Below, one piece after another: positions 10,780-22,272 of a DNA stretch of 64,000 nt. Made by a program: the position numbers and the translations under genes. Origin of the DNA: Laguncularia racemosa (Eukaryota; Streptophyta; Magnoliopsida; Myrtales; Combretaceae); NCBI GenBank assembly GCA_037954665.1, contig JBBMOL010000246.1, positions 434,001-498,000 of the forward strand. The letters are read 5' to 3'. Numbering within the stretch: position 1 is the stretch's first letter; each line of letters opens with the position of its first letter. A model generated the notes under the pieces. The model ran no database searches. It worked only from the letters and a program-made list of their open reading frames with translations, and had not been told where the DNA came from.

Positions 10780-12141
10780 ATGAGGTACAAAAGAGCATGC
10801 ATGAAGAATTCCACCCTAGCTACTTCTACTTCACAAGCCTCTCATTCCAAGAAGAGGCCTTGAGTTCCAAAACCCCCACCAGAACCCGTTAACATTTGGC
10901 CTAAGTTATTTGAAGAAGACTAGAGTAAGGAGAGAAGAAAACGGCTGGAGAATCTTACCTTTGAAAACAATGAATATCTAGACTGGAAATTGCTTAGAAA
11001 TTATGGGATTGAAGATGGAGTCAGCCAACTACTAAATGTGGGACCCTAGGCCACCTTGGTTGCATTCCATGAATCGGCTTATAAAGAAATCACTTTGGAA
11101 TTCCTCACTACATTACAACTTACAAACCAAACAATGAGGTTCCAAGCCTATGGCAAAGAGCATATCTTTCATCCTTCCACAATTGGCTTCTATATGGGAT
11201 TGTACTCATAAGCGGAAAGCAATACTCTAGATTTCAAGCAACTAAAGAACGAATGGCCTGAGGGGGTGACAACTCAATCATATTGGGCGCAGTTGTGTGG
11301 TTATGAAGAATGTGACAACCCTCCCCTTTGCTACCATCCTTCCAAGTCAAAGGCATCGTGCATAACCAACGTAAACTTGTAAGTTCTGCACCACATTTTA
11401 GCTCACACCATTAGATCTAGGAAAAGTAGCCATGGAGTCATAAACACTTTCGAAATCTTTTAGATGTACAACATGGCTAACTAATTGAGAATAAATGTGG
11501 GACTGGAAGTTGCCAAATACTTCCATAGGTAGGCCATAGACCCTAGAACAAAGGGAATTTACCGTAAAGGATATGTCACGAAGTTTTTGAAAGGATTTCA
11601 GATTTTTCAAGATCCTGGTTCAGAGGAGCTCGGCATCCCCTCCACTACAATAACCGATGGGCCATTCCGAATGTGGGGGTTAGTAAAGCTAATCGACCAA
11701 TCCTCTTCAACTAGATATTCCACCCTGCCTAAAAGGGTTTCTTCTCCATATGCTGCATCCACTTCTCGACTACCTACTCAGGACAATGACATCCAACAGT
11801 TGAAATGGGAATTCCAAGAATAAAGGAAGCTACACCAGTGCGATCGACAGAAGAATAAACTCTTTCGAGCACCAGTCTGGTGCTTTTTGGAAAGACTCAC
11901 AAGCTATTTCTCTCCCCCACCAGCTAACCTACCAACATATGAATCATCTCTGAAGCAAAGTTCACTAGAAGACAATACTCCTACCCCATCTAGGAGAAGT
12001 GAGTAGGTTCCCATGGTTGCTCAATCCTCCAGTTCCAATGAAGAGGATAGTGATGAAGAAAAGACAGACGAAGAGGAAGAGGATGACGGAATTGACCAAG
12101 AGGACGAAGATGATGATGATGATAGCGAGGGGGAGGATTAA
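10780..12141 (+). pseudogene. ATHILA ORF (env-position protein of Athila elements)
   Basis: The frame from ATG 10780 to TAA 12139-12141 is exactly 454 codons, interrupted by about ten stops but not one frameshift. It reads as the plant-specific ATHILA ORF-1 family: a basic N-terminus, then a globular part with motifs such as FENNEYLDWKLL, YWAQLCGY and the GIYRKGYVTKFLKGF block, then a Ser/Pro linker and a strongly acidic Asp/Glu C-terminus (about 12040-12138). It lies between pol and the 3' LTR, where retroviruses have env. No signal peptide or clear membrane segment is seen, and its function is unknown. Most stops replace likely Gln, Arg or Trp codons. Confidence 0.8.
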
Positions 12142-13875
12142 CTTGATTGATTCATTTTGCTGTTTTGCATATTTTTTTTTTTAGACTTTTACCATCATAT
12201 GTACCTATTGATCGGGATCCCTATTCAGGGAAAACTTTGGATCTTTTAGGGCGGTTTCACCCATTATCAAGGCTAGGATAGTCTAATTTGTCATTTTACC
12301 TTCAATTTCTTTATTTTCTCTTAGGATGATGCTACATGAACCTTGGCTTAACAGCTCCAATGATGACACACATCTGCACTCAATTGCTTTACCCTTGGAG
12401 TTAAACCATACAGACAACCGTCCACATCTAAAACCGGGGAAGTCCTTAGTGTCTTTTTTTTATTATTATTTATTTCACTTTTTTTCTTTTCCTTTTGTTT
12501 TTCCTTTTCCCTTTTATGTGCTTGATTTATGACAACATTAGGGACAATGTCATCAGTAAGTATAGGGAAGGGGTATAAGGAACAAAAGAAAATTGAAAAG
12601 TTTAATTCTCCTCATTTACAAGTTTGCAATTGATTTTAATAATGATTTTGAATTATTAAAAGGGCGAGATCCTTGAAATTGTACTCATAAAAGTTAGTGA
12701 TTTTGTACCCCCTACTCACCTATTGGTAGACTTGGTATAATTAGTTAGAATTTTAGGATGAAATCTAAGTAGGGTAATCTTACTTGATATTTAATCATTG
12801 ATTCTTAAGTTGTAAAATAGATAGAAGTCCTTAGTTTAAAGCTAAATGGTCGTATTTTTAAGCTTATTGGTTAATATGTTTAATTTTCAAAACCTTTGAG
12901 AGCTCTTCTAACTTTTTGTGAAAGGTGCATATGAAATCTATCACTTTGTGATTCCTCTTAAGTAATCTCTTTGAAAATTAACTAATTGATGTGTTAATTG
13001 AGCAATAATGAGAAAAGCTTGGTTAATATGGGCGGGCTTTGGTCCTTTAGAAGAGTGAAGTCTGACTCTACTACTAACTAATCACTCAATTAAAGAAATA
13101 ATAAGTCACTACTCCAATGACTTGGGTTTTCTAAGTTAAGAGTATCCTTATGAATCCCTGAGGTTAGGATAATGGACGTTCAATGGGGTCCCTTTAAAAC
13201 CCGGTCACCTAAGGTCATTTGGCCTGAGATTGACCAACCGATGATATTATAATAACAAGATGGAATACAAAAAGGGCAAAGTTTAATGGATCTTGTAACT
13301 TGAATAATTAAGTCCGTAGGGATGCTTTCAATTGAGGGGATAACATTTGTTAACTTAGGTGACGAGCCCGAGATTATCGATTGAACATTCATTACATAGG
13401 TTGCAAGATCTTAAATAACTAAATAAAAAAACAAAAAAAAAAGAGGAAAACTTGGAAAATTTTTTAGATTTTTAACAAAAAGAGGAAGAAAATCTAGGAG
13501 GAGGATGGATGCCATATACTTTCACATGAGTTTATTGTGCTTAGAAGAGGTAGTTGAATAGTTTATATATTCTCTAGTAAGTTGTGAGATATGACCAAGC
13601 CACTTTTTCTTTGTTTGACTTTCTTCATAACTTGGGAAGCACTTCTTAAATGGTAAGGGTAATAGCTTAACTTACTTGGATTAATTTGTAAACTCCAATT
13701 TTTATATGCTAGGTATACGTACAATCATGGTAGGTTCAAGTGGTAGGCACTAATGAATCACTAAGATCGAATTAAATAGAGGATTCTACTTGTGAATTAA
13801 AGTCTAACCATGAGTACAATTGATGAGAGGAAATGTATTCTATCCTTATTTTGTTTGTTTGAGGACAAGCAAATG
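12142..13875 (+). other. Athila 1 3' non-coding region with conserved blocks
   Basis: No gene in 1.7 kb. It contains short blocks shared with Athila 2: ACTCCAATGACTT to GGGGTCCCTTTAAAACC at 13111-13210 (34599-34690 in Athila 2), the GGCGGGCTTTGGTCC block at 13011-13081 (34778-34850 in Athila 2), and CCATATACTTTCAC near 13513. The first two occur in swapped order in the two elements. Between them the sequence is AT-rich. Confidence 0.6.
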
Positions 13876-13893
13876 GTTAAGTGTGGGGAGATT
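13876..13893 (+). promoter_or_regulatory. Athila 1 polypurine tract
   Basis: GGTTAAGTGTGGGGAGAT lies immediately before the LTR start TGATGAG. The same AAGTGTGGGGA core precedes the 3' LTR of Athila 2. It would prime plus-strand DNA synthesis. Confidence 0.75.
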
Positions 13894-16630
13894 TGATGAG
13901 TGTCAGAAGATCCATAATTCTAGTGCTTATTAGTTATAATTTTATATGGATTTCATATAATTTGTAAGGAAAATGGTACTTATATGATTAAATTTTAATT
14001 TCAAGCACTAATGAAGACAAAAGAAAAAATTAAAGAGGATATGAGCAAAGGCGAGGTGAAAATTGGTGAAAAATAGAGAAAAGTGAATTTTTATCTCAGC
14101 ACAACTTTCATCACAACCCGTGTAGACGTCTGTGTTGGGTGAAGAAAATGGTCAGAAACCATGCTAAGATGTGCCCTGAGTCTAGTACAGCTTGTGTTGA
14201 TGAGTAACAACAAGCATCATGTTCAGCCCTACCCTGAGCACAGCCATGCTGGAGGCCGTGCTGAACTGGATAGTGAAAAATAACGTGTTCCGAAGTCAAC
14301 ATGGCCTCGAGCACGGCCATGTTGACACCCGTACTGAACCCTATTTTTGCAAGAACTATACATAGATGCTTTGTTTTATTTTAACGGACCTTCTTTCCTT
14401 TTAACTTCATTTTGGAAACCCTAGGAGAGCTTCATTACGAATTTCAAAAGGCAAATTGTTTGAGCATCATTAGAGATCACAAAATAACAAGGGATTATTC
14501 TTTTTAGCATGAATCAATTCTATTTATCTAGATTATCTATTTTGATTGAAAACTCCATGGAGGAGTAATTCTTTATATCTTTCATCTTGTGAAACCCTAA
14601 CTCGTGTGCTAAACCATTGACTGATTAATGAATTATTTATATCTTTGCATCTATTCATGTGTTTCCATTATTCTTGTAATTAATTTATGCGTGCAAATTA
14701 ATTACATGTTTGATTTTTATTAGATTGAAAGAGGTTTGGTCTAGTAAATTAGATCTTCATGAATAGAGAGATTACATGTTTTACCTAAAGATAGGAAAAC
14801 ATTGATTTTCTGCAATTTATTAGAATTGTGAACTTAATGAGATCTTGCATAACGGTAGTCATAGTTGTCAAAATCATGAGTTAACTCACACGTTTCTACG
14901 ATTTTACTAGTTAGTGAGCACATTCTTAGCCAACTCACATGTAAAAACATTTTTAAAGTAAAATCGTAGTAAAATCACGATTCTACTAGCGTTTTTACGT
15001 TTCTACTACAAGGTCTTATTTTCCATTAGCAAAAGAGTGAAGAGGAAGTAGCTCAGCCTAGTTGAAGATGTGCAACCTAAAAAAGCCTAATCTAGCCTAA
15101 ATTCAAGTAAATTTGTAGACTATAGCTTTCATTCAAAAAATAAAGGCACAACATTTTATCCTAGTTCACCCGTTAATTAGGGTTACATTCAGCAAAGGAT
15201 CTCACTATAATTAGCACCTCACTCTCTCATTTTTATCACACAATTACAAGTGAAAAAGAGAATATATAATAACAGCTATTCATAGCCCAAGCCTAAACTT
15301 TTAATGAATAAATATGAGCAGGACTCACGTTCTTTCCTGTCGTAGGGGAGTATGAGCCATGCCCCAACATGTTCATTGGTCATCACTCATTGCTTGTCGA
15401 TGTGTTGCGTTGCGTTGAAGTCTTTGTGTTTGTGTTCGTCAATTGTCAGTCTTCTTGTTCCTATTTGTGATCATCTTTGTGTTAAAGCACTCATGTTTGA
15501 TTACTACAACTTTCCTTATTTTAATTAATATTTTTGTAATAGTAAATAAAATAAAGTGTAGATAACTTTAACTTTATAAGAATTTTTTTTTTAATTTTAT
15601 AGGAAAGGTATAAATATATTTATATTTTTATCTTTTCAATATCTCATAGTTAAGTAAATATAAAATATTGTTAAGTAAATATATTTTAAATTAATAATCA
15701 CAAATAGTGTAAAAAATTACCTAGTAATATATAATTTTGAAGGTTTTTTCTTGTTATAGTATCTTCTTTATTATTTACTTTTGGTTAGTAGTTATTTGTC
15801 ATTTTTTTTATATTACACTTTTCTAATGGTATATCTTCGTTATCAACTTTTATTTATTAGTAATTTCTTAAAGTCGCAATTGATTTTTAAATTTTATCTA
15901 TTATCTTTTAGCTTTTGTATATATAACTAGGTGAAACTTGCTTTATACATGATTTATCATTTTAGAAATAAAATATCTATATTATACAACTTATGCTTGA
16001 TTATCTATATGATGACTTTTATTACAAATTTGCAATTATGGCCAAAATAAATGCTAAATTTTCTTATTTCTATTATTCATCATATTTTTTTAATGACTAT
16101 TGTAAGTAAATTTATAATATTTGGAAGTTATTTTATGTAGGTTGTAGAAACTTACGTTTCTACGTTCCAATTCCACGAACCCCTTAACGATTCTACGCAA
16201 AATCGCAATTTTGACAACCTTGACGGTAATGAGGGAGAGGTCTCCATTATCTTATGTGTGATTATGAATTGATTAACTCGAGGGAATAATTGATTTTACT
16301 TGAGAATTCTTGTAGTGCAAAGTGAAAATTGATTCATTAATCGATATTTTATTTTGAAAATTTAAGGGTTATGGTAGAATAAGATGAAGGGTATATTTTG
16401 TGATTGAATACATTTTTAGACAATATCATTTAATTCTAGGGTTACTAGGAATTGTTAGTTGTTAATTTAATTTTCCACATCATAAATTAGACTAGATAGT
16501 AGAGAAAGGTAATATTAATACTTGTTTTCTAGATCCCAAGGGACGACACCTATTAAATATATACTATAATCAATAGGTACACTACCTAGCTCAATAGTAG
16601 ATTTTATTGGTTATAAATTTAAAACTTTAA
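13894..16630 (+). repeat. Athila 1 3' LTR, interrupted by hAT element
   Basis: LTR in two parts, 13894-14859 and 16223 to about 16630. The start is fixed by the polypurine tract and by similarity to TGATAAG of Athila 2. The end is approximate: the CTAGATCCCAAGGGACGACACC segment near 16530 resembles the TTCGTGGTTCGACAC segment near the end of the Athila 2 LTR, and chromoviral sequence starts at about 16640. It contains GC-richer half-palindromes (ACGGCCATG type) at 14228-14337. Confidence 0.7.
14860..16222. mobile_element. Non-autonomous hAT-type DNA transposon
   Basis: Terminal inverted repeats CATAGTTGTCAAAATC (left) and, reverse-complemented, CAAGGTTGTCAAAATT (right) bound 1363 bases without coding capacity. 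It is flanked by an 8-base target duplication, ACGGTAGT (14852-14859) and ACGGTAAT (16223-16230), 7 of 8 identical. TIRs starting CA and 8-base duplications are typical of the hAT superfamily. The ends contain repeated CGTTTCTACGATTTTAC-type subterminal motifs in both orientations. Confidence 0.8.
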
Positions 16631-16648
16631 ATGATCGGTTAGATTCGA

Positions 16649-17797
16649 GTGATACCAAGACCCACTAAATTGCCCACTTATGAAATGTGGGGAAAAAGTA
16701 TGCTAGCAACTATAACTATTAAAGCCAATGAAGAGGTTAATATGGAAGGAGTATTAGTAGTGAGGGAGTTTCCTAACATGTTTCTAGAAGACCTTCCTGG
16801 TTTACTTCCAGCCAGGGAGATAAAATTTAACATTAACTTAGTACAAGGTATAATACCCATATCAAAACTAGTCTACGAGATGGCACAAGTGGAATTGGAA
16901 GAACTAAGGAAACAGTTACAGGAGCTACAGGATAAAGGTTTCATAAGACCTAATGTTTCTCCTTGGGGTGTTCCAATTCTATTTGTGAAGAAGAAAGATA
17001 AAAGCATGAGACTCTATATAGACTATAGAAAGTTAAATAAGGTCACAATCAAGAACAAATATCCTCTTCCTAAGATAGATGATATGTTTGACCAGTTGCA
17101 AGGAGCTCAGGTGTTTTCTAAAGTAGACTTGAGATCAAGCTGCCATCAACTAAGAATTAAAGAAGAAGACATCTAGAAAACAGCATTTCGGTCTAAATAT
17201 AGGCACTATGAGTTTCTGGTGATGCCTTTCGAACTAACGAATGCACCAACTACATTTATGGATTTAACGAATAGAGTATTCAGGGATTTTCTAGATAAAT
17301 TTTTAATCGTCTTTATAGATAATATCTTGATATACTCTAAAAGCACTAAGGAACATGAAGAGCACTTGAGACTGGTATTGGGTAAGTTATAAGATGAAAA
17401 GTTATATGCCAAATTTAGTAAATGTGAATTCTGGCTAAAACAAATAGTCTTCTTAGGTCATGTTGTTAACAAAGATAAGAAACCTGTGGACTCATAAAAC
17501 GTGAGAGCAATAGTGTACTGGCATAGACTAAAGACAGTTACAAAGGTAAGAAGCTTCTTAGCTCCAGTAGGCTACTATAGGAGATTTGTAGAGGGGTTTT
17601 CCAAAATAGCAACTCCTCTCACTAAACTGACAAAGAATAATGTGAAATTCGAATGGGATAACAAATGTGAAGCCAATTTTTAGATGCTCAAAGAGACACT
17701 TGTGTCAGTGCCAGTTTTGACCTTGCCTAAGCGTGGAGAAGAGTTTACAGTGTATAGTAATGCCTTAGTTCAAGGGTTGGGATATGTATTAATGTAA
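16649..17797 (+). pseudogene. Chromovirus RT and start of RNase H
   Basis: Reads from the protease-RT linker through RT: RLYIDYRKLNKVT near 17010, KYPLPKIDD near 17060, FSKVDLRS near 17115. The catalytic motif near 17318 is FIDN instead of FIDD, so one metal-binding Asp is lost. The FLGHVV and YYRRFVEGFSKIATPL thumb blocks follow, then RNase H starts (VYSNALVQGLGYVLM) with Asn at the expected first catalytic Asp. Stops lie after KEEDI, after LGKL and at 17795. The frame continues at 22209 after the nested element. Confidence 0.85.
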
Positions 17798-17802
17798 GGT
17801 AG

Positions 17803-18484
17803 TGATAGGAATAAAACCTATGGTTCCAGCAATGGGGAAACCAAATTGGATACATGAGCCTAGATATCCACATGTTGTCTTATTTATCTAATAATAATTT
17901 GTCTTTGCATTGTAGATTTATCGGTTTTACAAGATGGTGAATAAAATTCACTATAGATCAATTATGGGACATTCATGGACTTGCATCAACCGGTCCAACA
18001 ATTGCTCCATGGAAGTGAAGAATTGGCCATTTTGAGGGTTTATTTGTAATTGTCTTTTGTTGATTTAGGACCGGTCACTTGTTAGTTTTATTTGTAATTT
18101 GGTTTTGTCATTTTAATCCTAATTAGAGCAAGTATAAATACTTGTTAAGTAAGTTTTAGAAAGGGACTTTTGATGAATTAGAAATCTTCCATTTCTTGTC
18201 GTGGAGAGCTCTTCCTCACGCAAACTTATACTCTTATCAATTTCATTGTTGAAATTGTGGCGAGTGAACTTAAGGAATTATTGTGAGTTACATCAATATT
18301 TCTTGAGTTGCTTCCAATTATTACTAGTGTATCATATCTAGTGTGTAATTGGTTATTTTATTTATTCTTGTTCATGCCATTTAGGGTTCCATTTTCAAAT
18401 TTTGTTCATGCCCTATTTGATTAGAATTTGGTTCTTCTTTGTGTTATCCTTTATATATCTTATGATTACAAGTGATCCACATAA
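17803..18484 (+). repeat. 5' LTR of the TR-GAG element
   Basis: Matches 21516-22203 at roughly 93 per cent by eye. It carries a TATA box (TATAAATA, 18133-18140). The last bases are CATAA where the 3' LTR has CATCA. A degraded initiator-tRNA primer site (GGTGTAGAG) may lie at 18488-18496. Confidence 0.85.
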
Positions 18485-19631
18485 TAAGGTGTAGAGAAGG
18501 GAAATTTTCGTGATTCACAAATTAGGATTTAAGGTTCTTGATCCTTCATTCCGAAATTGAATTATGAGAAGTGAAACTTGAAGTCTTATGTTGAATTGTT
18601 CTTTAAATTGCTTGCATGATTTCTAATTGAAGTCTTGTGAAGTGTAGAAATCAGATTACATCCTTACCGTGAGTTGATTGTGTGTGGAAGAAGGGGAAGT
18701 TCTTTGAATTTGAATTCCATGATTTAAAGTAGTGTTGATTGGTGCCTTATTGTTTCCTTGAAATTTTCAGAAATTGGAAGTGCATTTTTTTTTTTTCAGA
18801 TTTGCTCTTCTTACCATGGAAGATTTGGAAATAATTTGAATTTCAAAAGCAAACATTAAATTGAAGGAGTTATTGTGTATTGTTAATCTTAATACACTTT
18901 GACTATTTTGAATTGTTTACTTACCATTTGGAGAAGCATCATTAATTGTTTCCATTATTGTTTGCTGCCATGATTAGGAGTGTGTGTGGTTGAGGTGTAT
19001 TATACCATGGGTGAGGTGTGTGTGTATGTGTGTGGCAAAGTGAGTGTGTAGTTAGAGGGTGTTGCACCGTGGTGAAGTATATGTGTGTATGTAGTGTAGA
19101 AGTGTGTGTATTGTAGTTAAAGAAGTGCTACACCATGGTTGTGTGTGTATGTGCCGTAGTGAATTATGTGTGCGTGGCGTAGAAGAGTGTGTGTTGTGGT
19201 TCATTTTTTAATTTCAAAAGCAATAATTAAGTGTGGAAGTTATTGTGTATTGATTATTTAAATACACTTTGACTAGTTGGAATCATTAGCTTGTCATTTG
19301 GAGAAGTGCTCGTAATTACTTCTAATTGCATTGTTGTCGTGATTGTGGAGTGTGCCATAGGTGTGTGAAGCTTAGGTGGAGTACGCTTTGTGTTTTGAAG
19401 TGAGTGAAGACGTGAAGTAGTGGTTATGTGTTACACCATGGAAGTGATTGTATGAAACCGTGGTGTATGTATAGTTGTGGTTGTGTATTGAAGTGTTAAG
19501 ATAGTGTGTGTTGAAGTGTAAAGTATTGTTATAAGGTTGAAAAGGGGTGTTGTTGTATGTTGCATTTGATGTGAAGTGTATTGTAGTTGTATTGATTTGT
19601 TTTTGTGTTCCAAAAGATCAATTCATCAACC
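18485..19631 (+). other. Long leader of the TR-GAG element with internal duplication
   Basis: 1.15 kb of non-coding, GT-rich sequence between LTR and gag. A segment of about 130 bases (18841-18975) is repeated at 19208-19345 (both include TTATTGTGTATTG, AATACACTTTGACTA and CATTTGGAGAAG), and the intervening part is GTGTGT-rich. No gene seen. Confidence 0.7.
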
Positions 19632-21486
19632 ATGTCAAATGATAGTGTTAATAGGGGAATTAGCAATGAGGCTAATAGCTAAGTTGGTGGCAGTCAGGGT
19701 CATCAAATTGCAAGTGGAAGAACATTACAGGAGCAGTTGCAGGACCTTACCACCATTGTTGCTACATTAGCAAAAAGGATAGATCGAATGACAATGCCAT
19801 AACCACCGGTGGCAAATCCTCAAGCACCTCTACCTAAGGTAGTTCCTCAAAATGTTCACAGGGAAGGAGTAGTTGGAGGTAATATGTGCAGAAGAATAAA
19901 GGGAGATTATCATTCTCTTACGAAGGAAAGAGATGATAATTTTAAGAATAACCCTTACCCAAACAGGGATTTCAAACCACTTCAAGGATTGGAGTATGTG
20001 AAACTACAGATGCCTTCATTTGATGGCAGGGCTTTAGCAGATGATTACTTAGATTGGAGGGATAAGGTTGAGAGTCTGTTCAAGTGTTATAAAATTGATG
20101 ATAACATTAGGGTTCATCTTGTAGCTATGGAATTCATAGGTTATGCTGCCTTATGGTGGAAAAATCTTGTAATTAGCAGACGAAGGGATGGTAAGGCTGA
20201 TATATATACCTGATAGGACATGAAAAGAGTAATGAGGAAAAGGTTTATACCTGAACATTACAGGTAGAAACTGTTTATACATCTCCAAACAGTGAGGCTG
20301 GGAGGTAAAATAGTTAATGATTAGGTAGAGGAGTTTGAGACACTAATGATTAGATGTGGATCAATTGAACCCCTAAGCAAACCCTAGCACGATTTGTGTC
20401 TAGGTTGAAATATGAAATAGCCTGCATTGTAGAGTTACAGAGGTGTAATACACTTGATGTGGCCATACAGTTAACCTTGAAAGTGGAGAGGCGAAAAAAA
20501 TCCAACCCTTTCTAAGCCGCTAGTAATAGGTATGGAACTTCTACCAAATCTATTGGAATAGATGGCCAGATAGGTAGACAAAAGGGAATAGGGGAACATA
20601 CTAAGGCTGTGGACAAAAATGTCTCTAACACTAATAGGTAGAAGGATACCTCTGGGAAAGGAAAAGAGGTAGTTGAAGCTGATCTCAGGTAGAAACTGCC
20701 AAGGTTAACCAATGGGAAAATGTGCCAAATTAAATGTTTCAAATGCATGGGTTTTTGACACATGGTTGTACAGTGTCCCAATAAAAAGGTGATGACTGTT
20801 ATGGAGGGAAACAATGAAGATGATCAGGAGGAAGTTATCGAGCCTACAGATTTGTCCATAGCTCTGTATGAATATTATGATGATCAAGACGCTGAGACAC
20901 ATGAGGACAAGAGGGATGAAAAATACTTACCTATTAATGTGTAACGCAAGGTTATGACCATATCTCCAGATATCAAGGACATACAGCGAGAGAACCTGTT
21001 CCACACACCTTATTGGATTCAAGGTAACTTATGTGTTCTTTTCATCGATGGTGGTAGTTGCACTAATGTCGTATATGCTATATTAGTAAATAACTTACAA
21101 CTAGCCACTAATCCACATCTACACCCTTATAAATTGCATTGGCTGGATGATCAAGGTAGTTTACATGTTGCACAGAGGGCAAAGGTGCCATTCAGTATAG
21201 GAGATAGATACAGTGATGAGATTATCTATGATGTGCTTCCTATGTATGCCTTTCATATACTATTGGGTAGGCCTTAGTTATTTGATAAGAAGGTGCTACA
21301 TGACGGATTCCGAAACACTTACATGTTTCAGAAAGATGGTACACGGATTATCTTGACTCCTATGTCTCCATCTGAAGTTCGCTCAATTCAGGAATAGATT
21401 AGTAAAACTAATGGCTTCTCAGGACCTCAAGCCAACAAACAAATGCAAACACTGGGTGTTAGTCCAAGAGAAAACCCTCATATTTG
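19632..21486 (+). pseudogene. TR-GAG element gag-protease
   Basis: ATG at 19632 opens a gag frame with early stops near 19680 and 19800 and a long open part 19809-20213, which holds the retrotransposon gag core (WRDKVESLF, then AALWWKNL). A one-base shift occurs near 20385. A CCHC zinc knuckle lies at about 20733-20776, with a stop in place of the residue before His. A retropepsin follows with active site IDGGSC near 21044 and the HILLGRP flap motif near 21265. The frame ends at 21486, about 30 bases before the 3' LTR, so the element never encoded pol. Confidence 0.8.
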
Positions 21487-21515
21487 AGGGCAAATCTTTC
21501 AAAGGCTCGAAGAGA

Positions 21516-22203
21516 TGATGGGAATCAAACCTATGGTTCCAGCAGTGGGGAAACCAAATTTGATACATGAGCCTAGATATCCACATGTTGTCTTATTTAT
21601 TTAATAACAATTTATCTTTGCATTGTAGCAGGTAACTTTATCGATTTTACAGGATGGTGAATAAAATTTACTATGGATCAATTATGGGAAATTCATGGAC
21701 TTACATCAACCGATTCAACAATTGCTCTATGGAAGTGAAGAACCAGCTATTTTGAGGGTTTATTTGTAATTGTCTTTTGTTAATTTAGGACCGATCACTT
21801 ATTGGTTCCATTTAAATTTGGTTTTGTTGTTTTTATCTTAATTAGAGCAAGTATAAATACTTGCTAAGTAGGTTTTAGAAAGGAACTTTTGATGAATTAG
21901 AAATCTTCCATTTCTTGTCGTAAAGAGCTCTTCCTCACGCAAACTTATACTCTTATCAATTTCATTGTTGAAATTGTGGCGAGTGGACTTAAGGAATTAT
22001 TGTGAGTTATATCAATATTTCTTAAGTTGCTTCCAATTATTACTAGTGTGTCATATCTAGTGTGTAATTGGTTTTTTTATTTGATCTTTTTCATGCCATT
22101 TAGGGTTCCATTTTCAGATTTGGTTCACACCCAATTTGATTGGAATTTGGTTCTTCTTTGTGTTATCCTTTAGATATCTTACAATTATAAGTGATCGACA
22201 TCA
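21516..22203 (+). repeat. 3' LTR of the TR-GAG element
   Basis: Starts TGATGGGAATC, ends CATCA. TATA box at 21852-21859. It is preceded by a purine-rich stretch (AAAGGCTCGAAGAGA) that would serve as polypurine tract. Confidence 0.85.
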
Positions 22204-22272
22204 GGTGGTCAAGTAATAGCTTATGCATCTCATCAATTGAAATCATATGAAAAGAACTACCCAACTCATGAC

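Larger units (their letters stand above)
5573..16630 (+). mobile_element. Athila-like Ty3/gypsy retrotransposon 1 (5'-truncated)
   Basis: Plus-strand element containing, in order, protease, RT, RNase H, integrase, an env-position ATHILA ORF, a long 3' non-coding region, a polypurine tract and a 3' LTR starting TGATGAG at 13894. The 5' LTR, primer site and most of gag are missing: the element abuts viral sequence at 5573. The 3' LTR contains a nested hAT element (14860-16222); without it the LTR is about 1.4 kb, similar to the LTR of Athila element 2. The right end is not sharp. Frames carry many stops and several frameshifts. Confidence 0.85.
17803..22203 (+). mobile_element. Gag-protease-only LTR retrotransposon (TR-GAG type)
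   Basis: Two direct LTRs of 682 and 688 bases (17803-18484, 21516-22203), each starting TGAT, flank 3.0 kb that encodes only gag with a zinc knuckle and a protease. There is no RT, RNase H or integrase. The target duplication is GGTAG (17798-17802) / GGTGG (22204-22208). Removing the element and one duplication joins the chromoviral RNase H in frame. Such elements must borrow Pol from an autonomous relative. Confidence 0.85.

Noticed and set aside
10780..12141. Considered as a true retroviral-type envelope protein
   Set aside because: No signal peptide, membrane anchor or cleavage site is visible. It matches the ATHILA ORF family, whose function is unknown, so only the position is env-like.
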